A stretch of 64,000 bases of DNA, from the NCBI GenBank assembly GCA_951799405.1, contig OX637351.1, positions 10,262,251-10,326,250 on the forward strand. The letters are read 5' to 3'. This DNA comes from Agapetus fuscipes (Eukaryota; Arthropoda; Insecta; Trichoptera; Glossosomatidae). Made by a program: the position numbers and the translations under genes. The notes beneath the pieces are model-generated. The model saw nothing but the letters and a program-made list of their open reading frames with translations, was not told where the DNA came from and made no database searches. Of this stretch, positions 54,363-63,861 are shown in pieces (within the stretch, counting starts at the first letter, position 1; the number at the start of each line of letters is the position of its first letter).

Positions 54363-54445
54363 TTTTAATCCTGTGCGGGAGACTCCCTAGATTCTAGAGA
54401 CTCTAGGGGTCTATGACACTCGTTGTAGTGCCGCAGCGGTGTACG
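54363..54445 (+). repeat. REP-B copy
   Basis: ATCCTGTGCGGGAGACTCCC to GTGCCGCAGCGGTGTACGAG. It runs directly into a SINE-M, as also happens at 59036 and 63600. Confidence 0.75.
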
Positions 54446-54922
54446 AGCTTGGTCGTCGCTACAAAACGCCAATACTCAAGACCCAGTTGCTGTAAGGCTT
54501 TTTTTTCCAACTGAGAGGGGAAAATCTTCAAAAGATTCCTACCATTGTTTCCGCCGGCAGGATATGTGAGGTTTTTACTCACTAAAACCCCCCTCTACAT
54601 CTTGCCACACCCTGGAACTGCCGTCAAGCATGACATCGGGGTGTGGTGTGTCTTTACATGCACAGCATGTCTTCACATTTCAGTTGCGTCAATTTGCAAA
54701 TCTACACTATCTACATTATGCTAAGACTACTATCTACATTTTCTACAGAAACTACATTTGCTGTAAGGCTGGATGGACCTTTGGTGACCGGTCATTGGTA
54801 AAGGTTTTATGAATTTTTCAACCCAGCGAAGAGCAAATTTGAAAATATGAATGGTATATTTTTTGTGCTCCACCGGGATTCGAACCCACAACCTTCCCAT
54901 TCAGAGTCCGCAGTGTTCAAAA
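54442..54922 (-). mobile_element. SINE-M split by a LINE-type insertion
   Basis: SINE-M runs 54442-54499, is interrupted, and resumes at 54758 with the duplicated TTGCTGTAAGGCT before continuing to its B box (CGGGATTCGAACCC). Confidence 0.85.
54500..54757 (-). mobile_element. 5'-truncated LINE/retroposed insertion with 13-bp target duplication
   Basis: It is flanked by TTGCTGTAAGGCT at 54487-54499 and 54758-54770. The left end is a T run, that is, a poly(A) tail on the minus strand. The 258-bp insert reads on the minus strand as a LINE 3' end (GGGGGGTTTTAGTGAGTAAA, CTGCCGGCGGAAACAATGG). Confidence 0.85.
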
Positions 54923-54992
54923 TAAAAATTGTAGTTCTCTTGTAACTTTTGTTCTAGCCCAGTCGATAGCTCAGTTTTTTAAGGAATCCATA

Positions 54993-55109
54993 GGCTGGAA
55001 GCCTCATCGCCACGGTTATTCTTACCTACCGAATATCGGTAAATTTGTATGAAGACCTGTCAATCCAAGATGGCCGCAAGTGAACAGCTGATTAGTCTTC
55101 ATACAAATA
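54993..55109. mobile_element. MITE-P, right arm shortened
   Basis: GGCTGGAAGCCTCATCGCCA to AGTCTTCATACAAATAG. Confidence 0.75.
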
Positions 55110-55259
55110 GTGTTGGATGACCAAATTGTCTAAGAATAGCACTGTAGGGGTCTATGACACTTGTTGTAGTGCTGCAGAGGTGTTGGTGATGTGGCAGTTG
55201 ATGTCCTGGTCCTTTGTTGCAGGGCTGTTAGCTGCGTACTGTTGTGGTGTGTGTTGCGC

Positions 55260-55400
55260 TGGAAGAGTGCTTGCATTTCATGCCGAAAGCTCGGGTTCGA
55301 GTGCCATCTTGGGTGTCAGAAATGATTTCCCGTTTTGGTGTTTATTTCAAATACAAAAAAAAATACCGGCAAGGCTTACTCAGCCTTCACACAAAATCAA
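55260..55400 (+). mobile_element. SINE-G partial
   Basis: GAAGAGTGCTTGCATTTCAT, AGCTCGGGTTCGAGTGCC and CAAGGCTTACTCAGCCTTCA. The first half of the head is lost. Confidence 0.65.
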
Positions 55401-55419
55401 CCTCTGGGAGTTATCTCAT

Positions 55420-55618
55420 CCCTATAGAAAGCGCCAATAACACAATCAAGTCTCTGTTGCTGTAAGGTCGGGTCGACCTTTGGGGACCGGTAAAGTAGAC
55501 ATTTTGTTTCAAAATTAAAAATATAAAAAATTTTGTGCTCCGCCAGAAATCCAACTAACGAACTTCCGATCCCGAGTCCGAAAACGTTAACCATTTGACT
55601 ATGGACTGGTCCGAATAT
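55420..55618 (-). mobile_element. SINE-M, diverged
   Basis: GAAAGCGCCAATAACACAAT to GAGTCCGAAAACGTTAACCA-TTTGACTATGGACTGGTC. Confidence 0.7.
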
Positions 55619-55669
55619 AAAAGAAAATGTGACTGATTATCTTATTATTTTTACATATATATTAAACCT

Positions 55670-55795
55670 TACAACTGGGTCTTGCTTGAGAATTGGCGCT
55701 TTCTACAGCGATGACCAAGCTCGCACAGGGCTCTTGAGGTGTGATACACACAAAAACAGCGCTCACCAAATAAATCATCCTAATATTATTATCAT
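55670..55795 (+). mobile_element. SINE-M 3' half with intact tail
   Basis: AACTGGGTCTTGCTTGAGAA to GGGCTCTTGAGGTGTGATAC, then the ATAAATCATCCTAATATTAT tail, used for comparison with the LINE 3' end. Confidence 0.8.
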
Positions 55796-56065
55796 CTTTT
55801 GAATTGCTCCAATTTTACTCCTCCTGAAGATGCCTTTGTAGGCAATAACTTTTGACATATAACATACATACTTTATTTATATGAAATAAATAGATACTGA
55901 GGTGAATTAGAATAATTTATTCTTATTAATGATAAACAAACATCTTCGATTATTTTTTTTAGAATTTTGTATTATAAATATTTTGTGTGAACTTTTCACA
56001 CGACCCTAGCATGTGCGTTATCGAAACGAAGCTGTCAAATGAAAACTCTTTATTTGAAGTAAATT

Positions 56066-56325
56066 ATGCTTATTGCATGTTTACCATTTATTCCGTGCAA
56101 AAGAACCAACTGTACAATTTAGTGTACACAATAATATACCATAAAACACTTAAACATAAAGGTCACATTGACACAACACTTTTGTTCACTTGGTTCTTGT
56201 ATGCGTTTACCATATTCTCTGTGTAAAAGAATCAACTGAACTTCGAATATACAGAAAAATATGCCATACAACACTCGTATATAAAGGTCATATTGATGCA
56301 ACTGTTACGTTCACTTGGTTCTATT
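56066..56325 (+). repeat. Diverged tandem duplication, ~130-bp unit
   Basis: GTTTACCAT, GTGCAAAAGAACCAACTG, ATAAAGGTCACATTGA and GTTCACTTGGTTCT recur in the same order as GTTTACCAT, GTGTAAAAGAATCAACTG, ATAAAGGTCATATTGA and GTTCACTTGGTTCT. Confidence 0.85.
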
Positions 56326-56503
56326 GTGCGTTTAAAAAAAGTTTATTTCAGGTTTTTTGAGTCACGCCTTCCGGGAGTATTTATTTTATTTTTATTTATT
56401 TTTTATTTACACAATTTTTCACCAACTACGCAGTTGAAAAAAATGTGTTATGTCTTTGAACAAATAGGTTGATATATTTTTACATCATTTCTGTACAACC
56501 CAT

Positions 56504-56620
56504 TCCCTCACAATTTCACCAACCTGATCAAAGCAATACTTTTCTTGGTTTTCACTTTCCTCTTCTGCTTTAACCATTTTTTTTGTATTGCTTTGATCAG
56601 GTTGGTGAAATTGTGAAAGA
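56504..56620. repeat. Head-to-head RTE-1 fragments
   Basis: TCACAATTTCACCAACCTGA-TCAAAGCAATA is mirrored by TATTGCTTTGATCAGGTTGG-TGAAATTGTGA about 50 bases later. Confidence 0.75.
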
Positions 56621-56686
56621 ATGGGAAGTATAGAATTAATGTGAAATATAATACCGGTATGAAAAATGTGATGAATATCTAATTCT

Positions 56687-56935
56687 ATCTAATCTAACTT
56701 GCAAAGATATGTTACATCGGAGATTCACATTACATGCATTCTCACAACCAGACACGTACAAGTTCGCGCTTGCACATGCCTCATGTGAACCTACAACATA
56801 AAAACCAAATCTCAAATGGACATACACCCTGCAACTCTTGCCGTCCTTCCCTGAAACAGGGGTGACATTGGCAAAGTGAACCATTTTTACAGCATGGGTG
56901 GTCAGCCGCATACCAACCTTTAAGTCAAGGAACAG
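56687..56935 (-). repeat. REP-A copy
   Basis: Complete reverse copy, closest to the one at 44613. Confidence 0.85.
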
Positions 56936-57004
56936 TTGATAAACCCAGCACAAAATATGAATGTGAATGATTGAAAAAACTTTCCAATGGTATGTAGACA
57001 AAAT

Positions 57005-57245
57005 GTGAAAATAATGTATGATGATAGGCTGACAAATTGAATTTGATATGTACAGTGGAAAAAGGCGTAAAGAAAGACCGAAGGAAAAGTATGGTTGGAT
57101 CAGATTGGTGAAATTCGTATGAAATAGGAGATGGATATGTCTGATTGAAAGAGGTATGTGAAGATAGGAAGAAATGGAATCAACTATGCAGAGACTCTGG
57201 CCACACCTAGTGAAATGGCGGAAGAATTAGAGTTACTACTAAATA
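57005..57245 (+). mobile_element. RTE-1 LINE fragment, heavily mutated
   Basis: GATGATAGGCTGACAAATTG, GTTGGATCAGATTGGTGAAA, GAAAGAGGTATGTGAAGATA, then CAGAGACTCTGGCCACACCT. Confidence 0.6.
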
Positions 57246-57274
57246 AGTATTATTTGCTTTATATAAGCTAAACG

Positions 57275-57510
57275 CTACTACGCTACACGTATAGTGTAAC
57301 TTCTGGCCTTCCCAGAAGGTATCGCATGTGGAGAGTGGAACCTTTTTATTTTTTAAAGTAACTTGGGGCCGCCTTACGCCGACCATTTCAGTTGAAGTGG
57401 GAGTTTTCCAGCTTCCGAGGGGGCTAGTACTCATTTCTTGTGAAGCCTGAGTAAACCTTGCGGTCTTTTTATTTTGGGTTTGAAATAAACACCAAAACGC
57501 GATATCAATT
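57275..57510 (-). mobile_element. SINE-G, head-truncated
   Basis: Tail to AAACACCAAAACGCGATATC. The tRNA head is replaced by a T run and the 5S-derived segment. Confidence 0.7.
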
Positions 57511-57521
57511 TTTTTTTTTTT

Positions 57522-57639
57522 GTCAACGACGTTAGCCATGTTGAAAGCACCGGTTCCCATAGATCACCGAAGTTAAGCAACATTGGGCGTGGTCAGTGCT
57601 TGGATGGGTAACCGCTCAGGTACACCGCGTGTCGTTGGC
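57522..57639 (+). pseudogene. 5S rRNA-derived sequence
   Basis: 118 bases match 5S rRNA layout: complementary ends GTCAACGAC / GTCGTTGGC (helix I), ATCACCGAAGTTAAGCAAC-ATTGGGCG (box A region), GTGCTTGGATGGGTAACCGC (box C region), and ACACCGCGTGTCGTTGG. Several mismatches to a functional gene, no T-run terminator directly after it, and direct fusion to LINE sequence argue against a working 5S gene. Confidence 0.85.
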
Positions 57640-58812
57640 ATCTTACGGTTTGACCAACGGGGCTTTGGCGTGGTTCTCCTCCTATCTGGTGGAACGCAGG
57701 CAGGCGGTGCGTGTTTGTGACGGTGTCTCACCTACCTACTCGCTGTCTTCTGGGGTCCCACAGGGCTCTGTGTTGGGTCCGATCCTTTTCATTTTGTATA
57801 CTGCTGACATTGAGAGTATTGTTGAAAATGGGGCCTCATCTCACACTCATATGCAGATGACTGGCAAATATACTCTCACTGTCGGCCAGACATGGCTGAG
57901 GACCTCAGTTGCAGGGTCTCTGGGTGTATCGCGGAGGTCGGTGGGTGGATGGTGAACAATGGCCTAATCTTGAACATGGATAAGACGGAGATAATGTGGG
58001 CAGTCACATCTAGGCGTGATCACCTATTAGTGAACGGAGTACCACTCTCCATAGGAGGTAAGCTAATCCAGCCTTCTGATTCGGTGAGACTTCTAGGAGT
58101 CTTACTGGATCGGAATCTGACACTGGAGAGGCAAACAGATGCCACAATAGCTTCTTCTTTTTTTTCACTACGCCAAATTAAGGCTATTAGAAAGTGTTTA
58201 CCGTCAGATGCAGTCAAGACCCTAGTGGGCGCGTTTGTGGTGTCTCGGATTGACTATTGTTCGACGCTTTATAGTGGTCAGCCGAAGAACCAGTTCAATC
58301 GCTTTCAATCTGTGTTGAATTCGGCAGCAAGACTCATATTCGGGATACCCAAATTCGCTCACATCACTCCGCTGTTAAAAACACTACATTGGCTTTGTTT
58401 CCCGGAGAGGGTGGTCTACCGTGTTTGTGTGATGGTATATAAAGCCATCAATGGCTTGGCTCCACCTTATTTGACTGACATGATGTTGCCTGTTGAGATG
58501 GGTGTAAGGAGGCAGACACTCAGATCCGCGGGCGATGAAGTAGTCAATTTGGTTCAGCCACGCCGTCAGATTCGTACAAATTTCGGAGACCGCGCTTTCC
58601 GTGTTGCGGGTCCGGTGGAGTGGAACAGACTGCCACCCGGAGTGAAGAACTCCAAATCTATGGATGTATTTCGCGGAGCACTCAAGACACACCTATTTAG
58701 AAAGTCTTATCCATGATTGGAGAGGGCCCTTGAGGTGTGACACACACAAAAATGGCGCTCTCTTATCATTTGTAATTTAAAATAAATTAGCCTGATATTA
58801 CTATTATTATTG
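57640..58812 (+). pseudogene. CR1/L2-like LINE, fused behind 5S sequence
   Basis: The reverse transcriptase is present from YGLTNGALAWFSSYL through GVPQGSVLGPILFILYTADI. YADD lies at 57850-57861 in a frame shifted relative to the upstream part. A 274-residue frame (57892-58716) continues to FGDRAFRVAGPVEWNRLPPG and the stop. The 3' UTR ends in (ATT)n. It is closely related to the 28.5-kb copy but longer, with one frameshift near 57840. Confidence 0.9.
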
Positions 58813-59045
58813 ACCGGTCTGTAGTCCGTAGTGGCAACACTTCGGACTCGTAAATGGAAGGTTGTGGATTCGGATCCCGGCAGAGCACAAAAATATACCA
58901 TTTATATTTCGAATGTGCTCTTCGTTGGGTTGAAAAATTCATAAACCTTTACCAATGACCGGTCACCAAAGGTCCATCCAACCTTACAGCAACTGGGTCT
59001 CGCTTGAGTATTGGCGCTTTGTAGCGACGACCAAGCTCGTACACC
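58813..59045 (+). mobile_element. SINE-M, directly after the LINE tail
   Basis: Head GACCGGTCTGTAGTCCGTAG to GACGACCAAGCTCGTACACC, where REP-B begins on the opposite strand. Confidence 0.8.
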
Positions 59046-59118
59046 TCTGCGGCATTACAACAAGTGTCATAGACCCCTAGAGTCTTTAGAATCTAGGGAG
59101 TCTCCCGCACAGGATTTC
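59036..59118 (-). repeat. REP-B copy
   Basis: ACACCTCTGCGGCATTACAA to GGAGTCTCCCGCACAGGATT. Confidence 0.75.
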
Positions 59119-59131
59119 TTAAAAAAAAAAA

Positions 59132-59215
59132 AAAAATTCTGACACCCTTGATAAGATTCGAACTCGGGGTCTCAGCATGGAATGCAAGCACTCAGCCAAC
59201 TGAGCTATCGACCTG
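59132..59215 (-). mobile_element. SINE-G head fragment
   Basis: TGACACCCTTGATAAGATTC to CAACTGAGCTATCGACC. Confidence 0.7.
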
Positions 59216-59239
59216 TGAATTGTCTATGTATTGCTGGAG

Positions 59240-59400
59240 TGATGTTTTCCGGGATCTGTTGCGCTGAAGAAGCCCATCGTAGAAAGAAGAAGCTGAAGAA
59301 GCCCATCGTAGAAATGGGCGAAACGTCCGGAAGCTCCAGCTCCCACAGACCACGGCAACAGATCCCGGAAAACATCACTCCAGCATCATCAGCCGGCCGT
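59240..59400 (+). mobile_element. PLE-like repeat with hammerhead-like core
   Basis: GCTGAAGAAGCCCATCGTAG occurs twice (59263 and 59291). The second is followed by AAATGGGCGAAACGTCC and CACAGACCACGGCAACAGAT. The region is flanked by inverted CGGGATCTGTTGC / CAACAGATCCCGG blocks. Confidence 0.55.
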
Positions 59401-59419
59401 GTAAGCCTAAAACTCTTAT

Positions 59420-60120
59420 TGTCTATGTATTGTTAATTTTTTTTCCGTTTTTTCTTTTTTTTTCATGAAGAATCCATCGACAAGCCTCGGATGTGTTTAT
59501 ATTTATTTAATTCACGCTCTGTGGTCTAAAAGCGAAAGTTAACATAGAAATAAACAAAACAGGAGCGCTCTGCCCGTTCCAACGCTTAATGCTGGTGACC
59601 CAAAAAAACATCACCCAACAATAAGGCAAACAAATAAACTACTAAAGAAATGCGCACCCTAGTGTCATTAAGACTTTATTTTTAATAAAAAAAAAACAAT
59701 CGATAGCTCAGTTGGTAGAAAACGTGCGTTCGAAGTAAAAGGGCTGAATTTAAGGTTAATTGAGAGACCAGCGCGCCCAACTTTGATAACCAAAATAGGC
59801 CATATTTTGAATGATAAGGTAGTATTTTCTCTGCATATTAAATTAACACATAAAATGAGGTTTTTTTTTCGATAAAATACCAATTCAAAATATTTTTATT
59901 TACGCAGATACATTTGAATTGAAATTATCCCTGTTCTTCTTTATGAATCCGAACTTTTTTAATTTCAAAATATCGATTTTGATTATATAATTTTTATCTA
60001 GAAGTTTGTTATTTTTTTTTAGTTTTCATTGATTTTTTATTATTATTTATCCCCAGCAAGGATGTCAGGAGGGATTTTCCATTCGGTGTTTGTCACGCCT
60101 TAAATCGAACAACGACTCCT
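59420..60120. other. No gene seen
   Basis: AT-rich with T/A runs. A lone SINE-G A-box-like phrase CGATAGCTCAGTTGGTAGA sits at 59700-59718. Confidence 0.45.
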
Positions 60121-60123
60121 TGC

Positions 60124-60378
60124 TCCTTGACTAATAGGTCGGTATGAGGCTGACCCAAAGTGCTGTAAAAATTGGTTCACTTTTGCCAATGCCGCCCCAA
60201 TTTTAAGTAGAGGTGACAGGAGTTGCTAGGTGTATGTTCATGTGAGGTGTTTATTTTATTTGAATGCACACATACAGAATGTGTAGGTGCGAATCTACAT
60301 GTGCCTGTCTGTGGGCATGCATTTAATATGCGCCTTAAATGTTAACATATCCTTGCATCTTAGATTATAATTTATAGA
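60124..60378 (+). repeat. REP-A, old subfamily
   Basis: TCCTTGACTAATAGGTCGGT to CCTTGCATCTTAGATTATA, like the copy at 38450. Confidence 0.75.
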
Positions 60379-60414
60379 TAGACTAAAAAAAACAGTGTGC
60401 AAAGGGAATTTCAT

Positions 60415-60590
60415 AGATTAGGGTTGAAAGGGAAGACCGAGGAAAGAAAGGATTGATGATTGCAAATGAGTGGAACATACAGAGTGAGTAAGGAGAACAG
60501 CATGCATGTCGAGGAGATGAAATATGTGTTCGAGGATAGAGCAAAGTGGAGACACAGCTGCGGAGGTACTGGCCACCACTTAAAAAAATG
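60415..60590 (+). mobile_element. RTE-1 LINE scrap
   Basis: GGGAAGACCGAGGAAAGAAA, AATGAGTGGAACATACAGAG and GGAGGTACTGGCCACC match the 61210-61760 copy. Confidence 0.65.
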
Positions 60591-60654
60591 AAAAAGAAGG
60601 AACTCTTCATGTGAGTTGAGTTGTAGGAGCAGCGACATCTAACGCAACGCAACT

Positions 60655-60965
60655 AAGCTACACATATAGTGTAACCTCTTGCAGCGTTATCTCCGAAGGG
60701 ATAACGCGGCACAACCTATTTTTTTTACTGGTAAGGGGGCCGGCCTTACGCCAACCACTTCTGTTAAAGTGGGGGTTTCTCAGCTCCCGAGGGGACTGGT
60801 ACTCATTTCCTGGGAAGGCTGAGTAAACCTTGCCGGTATTTTATTTTGGGGTTTTAAATAAACACCGAAACGGAAAATCATCTTTGACTCCCTCAGTGGG
60901 ATTCGAACCCGAGCTCACGGCATGGAATGCCAAGCACTCTACCAACTGAGCTATCGACCGAACAT
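60655..60965 (-). mobile_element. SINE-G, full length
   Basis: AAGCTACACATATAGTGTAA to ACTGAGCTATCGACCGAAC. All segments are present. Confidence 0.85.
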
Positions 60966-61048
60966 TTAATAATATGTTTTCATTCTTCTATTCCGAGTGT
61001 ACACATACTTTCATCACAGTTTAATTTTCATCATCTTCATTACTTCAC

Positions 61049-61096
61049 CTTCACGCTGAAGAAGCCTATTATAGACATGGGCGAAACGTCCGGAAG
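61049..61096 (+). ncRNA. Hammerhead-like motif
   Basis: CTGAAGA (61056-61062), an extra A, stem II GCCTAT/ATGGGC (one G-U), GAAA (61083-61086), CG, TC (61089-61090). Stem I can pair CTTC-A-CG (61049-61055) with CGGAAG (61091-61096) leaving one bulged A. Confidence 0.4.
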
Positions 61097-61209
61097 CTTC
61101 AGCTCCCACAGACCACGGAAACAGATCCCGGAAATTAACTCTCTAGAATATAATCGAGTGTTAATATATCCCTGCGAATTAGATTTCATATAAATTATAA
61201 ATGATAGAG

Positions 61210-61760
61210 ACAAAAGAGTTTGATGATATATGTTTCAATATGTGCCCATTGTTGGGGAAATCGGATAAGAAAAAAGAGAATGATGTATGGAAGCGAGTCG
61301 TGGACGGTGAATGAAAGAGAAGTAAATAAGGTATGCACCGTAGAAATGGCTCATTTGAGAAGTATGACAGGAAAAAACTGAAAGATAGAGTGAGAAATGA
61401 ATGGGTTCTGAATGAATGCGGAGTAAAAGAAAGCGTGAAAGTGAGAGTTCAAAGAAGTGTGATGCGATGGTTTGGACATATTGAAAGGATAAATGAAGAC
61501 CGAATGACAAAAAAAGTGTATAAAGGGAATGCAATAGGTAAACGTGGAAGGGGAAGACCTAGGATAGAATGGATTGATCAGATAAGTGAGATTGCGAATG
61601 AATGGAATCTACAGAGTGGAAACAAGAGAAGAGCGTGCATGAAAAGAGTGATGAAACTAGATGAGTTGAAAGAAGTATGCAAGGAGAGAGTTAAGTGGAG
61701 GCACTTGTGTGGAGGTACCGGCCACCCCTAGAGGAATGGCGGCAGGATACAAGACAAGAA
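61210..61760 (+). pseudogene. RTE-1 LINE, well-preserved C-terminus
   Basis: A 132-residue frame (61333-61731) includes VMRWFGHIERINEDRMTKKV, GKRGRGRPRIEWIDQISEIA and KRVMKLDELKEVCKERVKW. The 3' UTR GAATGGCGGCAGGA-ACAAGACAAG is shared with the fragment at about 39070. Confidence 0.8.
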
Positions 61761-62163
61761 GAAGCTTGATCCGGAAGAAGTATTTTTTCCAGATATAGGG
61801 ATTTTACTTTTAAGTATAGCAAGAGGTTGAAGTGTGGTATATTTAATTCGGATCCGAAATGACCTTTGGTATTTATTTAGTTGGTAAAGTCGCAAACAAA
61901 ATAAATAATAATCAACTCTGGGAATGGCATCACAGCCGGCGCCACGAGGCCCAGACAGATGTAGAGGAATTAACCGGAACCGAACCGAATCCAAACCATT
62001 AAAAGAAAGATTTGAAACCTGGATCACGTTGGTTTTTAGCTTGATAACCGGGAATAATGTCAGATCAGCCAAAATAAATCAAATTAAAAAAAAATCAGAA
62101 TATCAGAAACGGAGACTTAATGCTCTAATTTGTTGTTTATTGATGGCAGGGTCGTGCAATGAG

Positions 62164-62676
62164 TAGGGAATGCAATCTCGAGACGAGATCGCTAAGTCGA
62201 GATCACCATTCGAGATCTCAGCATTTTCGAGATCTCGAATGGTAGCAACATAATACAATTTTTCATTCAATTAACTCATAAAAACACGTAATTTTAGCAC
62301 ACCATGACAGTAACTGCACAAATGAAACAATAATTGCGTAAACAAACAAGTGTCTGCACGCACTCGAATATCTTCCGCTCACTAAGTCTAGTCAAAGCTA
62401 CTTCACTTCACTTATTATTTTCTATCCCGCTCGACCAACACCGTAAATACTCGGGAATAGTCGGGAAAGTTTTTTTGTATGCGGTCCGTCCTTTCCTTCG
62501 TCAGTCAGCGAATCGCTCACGCGCATAGAGCACGCGCCATGCATCGCCGACTACTGCTGCTCGATCTCGTCAATCTCGCTCGAGATCTCGTCATTATATG
62601 CTTCGAGATTGATCTCGAAAAATGAGGCGAGATCTCGGAAGATCGGGATCTCGCGAGACCGAGATTGCATTCCCTA
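62164..62676. mobile_element. hAT-type MITE with perfect 8-bp target duplication
   Basis: Inverted ends TAGGGAATGCAATCTCG / CGAGATTGCATTCCCTA are flanked by GCAATGAG at 62156-62163 and 62677-62684. Subterminal regions are packed with CGAGATCTCG-like palindromes. The 513-bp element has no transposase. Confidence 0.92.
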
Positions 62677-62899
62677 GCAATGAGTAGAAGCAAATACATG
62701 TCTGTATATGAAACACTTTAAATTTGTAGTCGGGGACAGTAAAATCCATTTTTTCTGAATACCGGATTGTTTTACACCCGGTATTATTAAAATCCCTAAG
62801 CGCTAGTTTCTACCTAAGTTCCAGTTGTTTGAAATAATAAATAGCGCCCGCGCCGTTTTGAGTCCCGTCGGGCCCCTTTTACGATGGCATCGACCATTG

Positions 62900-63180
62900 T
62901 ATGTGATAAATGAATTATTAATTAGTAATTCACATTTGCTGGACATGGTACATTTGGGACATGTTGCTAGAACCACCGACCAGAGATGGACGAAGAGATT
63001 GGTAGAGTGGAGACCTCGGGAAGATAAGAGAAGCAGAGGGAGACCTCCCACGAGATGGTCGGATGGTATAAGAAGGCTTGCTGGAGACTGGATTCAAAAA
63101 GCGCAAGACAGAGATGGATGGAGAGATATGGGGGAGGCCTATGTCCAGCAGTGGATGGAGATGGCTGTATTTAAAGAAGA
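62900..63180 (+). pseudogene. RTE-4 LINE C-terminus
   Basis: The frame reads HLGHVARTTDQRWTKRLVEW, RSRGRPPTRWSDGIRRLAGD and AQDRDGWRDMGEAYVQQW, a very typical insect RTE ending. The upstream domain is absent. Confidence 0.75.
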
Positions 63181-63386
63181 AGAGTTTCTTTCTGTAAAAG
63201 ACGTATAAACTTGATCCGATCGATGAGTAAATATAGCTCCAGCTCTGGGATGCTTAATGTATTTTTCTATGGATGTGGTAGTTAAATTTTATTTTGACAG
63301 GTAGGTACCTACCGGATAATGTATTGCTTTCATAACAGCGTGCGTCGAGAATGTGCTTTTTATTTAAAGTGTCAGAAAATACTTTA

Positions 63387-63468
63387 AATACTGCGGCACT
63401 ACAACAAGTGTCATAGACCCCTAGAGTCTCTAGAATCTATGGAGTCTCCCGCACAGGATTTCTTTAAA
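63387..63468 (-). repeat. REP-B copy
   Basis: CTGCGGCACTACAACAAGTG to TCTCCCGCACAGGATTTC. It forms an inverted pair with the next copy. Confidence 0.8.
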
Positions 63469-63539
63469 AAAACCCTCGACAGATTTACCGTTATTCACTA
63501 GAATTAAAACTGATAAAATAATTAAAAATGTATTTTTTT

Positions 63540-63622
63540 TAAGAAATCCTGTGCGGGAGACTCTCTAGACTTCAGAAACTCTAGGGGTCTATCACACTTG
63601 TTGTAGTGCCGCAGAGGTGTTT
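63540..63622 (+). repeat. REP-B copy
   Basis: AAGAAATCCTGTGCGGGAGA to GTGCCGCAGAGGTGTTTACG, again leading into a SINE-M. Confidence 0.8.
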
Positions 63623-63855
63623 ACGAGCTTGGTCGTCGCTACAAAGCGCCAATACTCAAGCAAGACCCAGTTGCTGTAAGGCTGGAAGGACTTTTAAGTG
63701 ACCGGTCTTTATAAAAACGGTTTTATGAATTTTTTAACCCAGTGAAGAGCATATTTGAAAATATAAATGGTATATTTTTTATGCTCCGCCGGGATTGGAA
63801 CCCACAACCTTCCATTTACGAGTCCGAAGTGTTGCCACTGGACTACGGACCGGTC
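63618..63855 (-). mobile_element. SINE-M, 3' tail replaced by REP-B
   Basis: CGAGCTTGGTCGTCGCTACA to the head ending GACTACGGACCGGTC. Confidence 0.82.
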
Positions 63856-63861
63856 CAAGAA

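Noticed and set aside
57522..57639. Functional 5S rRNA gene
   Set aside because: Several mismatches in conserved regions, no terminator directly after it, and direct fusion to LINE sequence.
58813..58885. tRNA-like sequences with A and B boxes (many places, for example here)
   Set aside because: They continue into shared SINE bodies, occur in many diverged copies, and lack an intact acceptor stem and terminator, so they are SINE heads, not tRNA genes.
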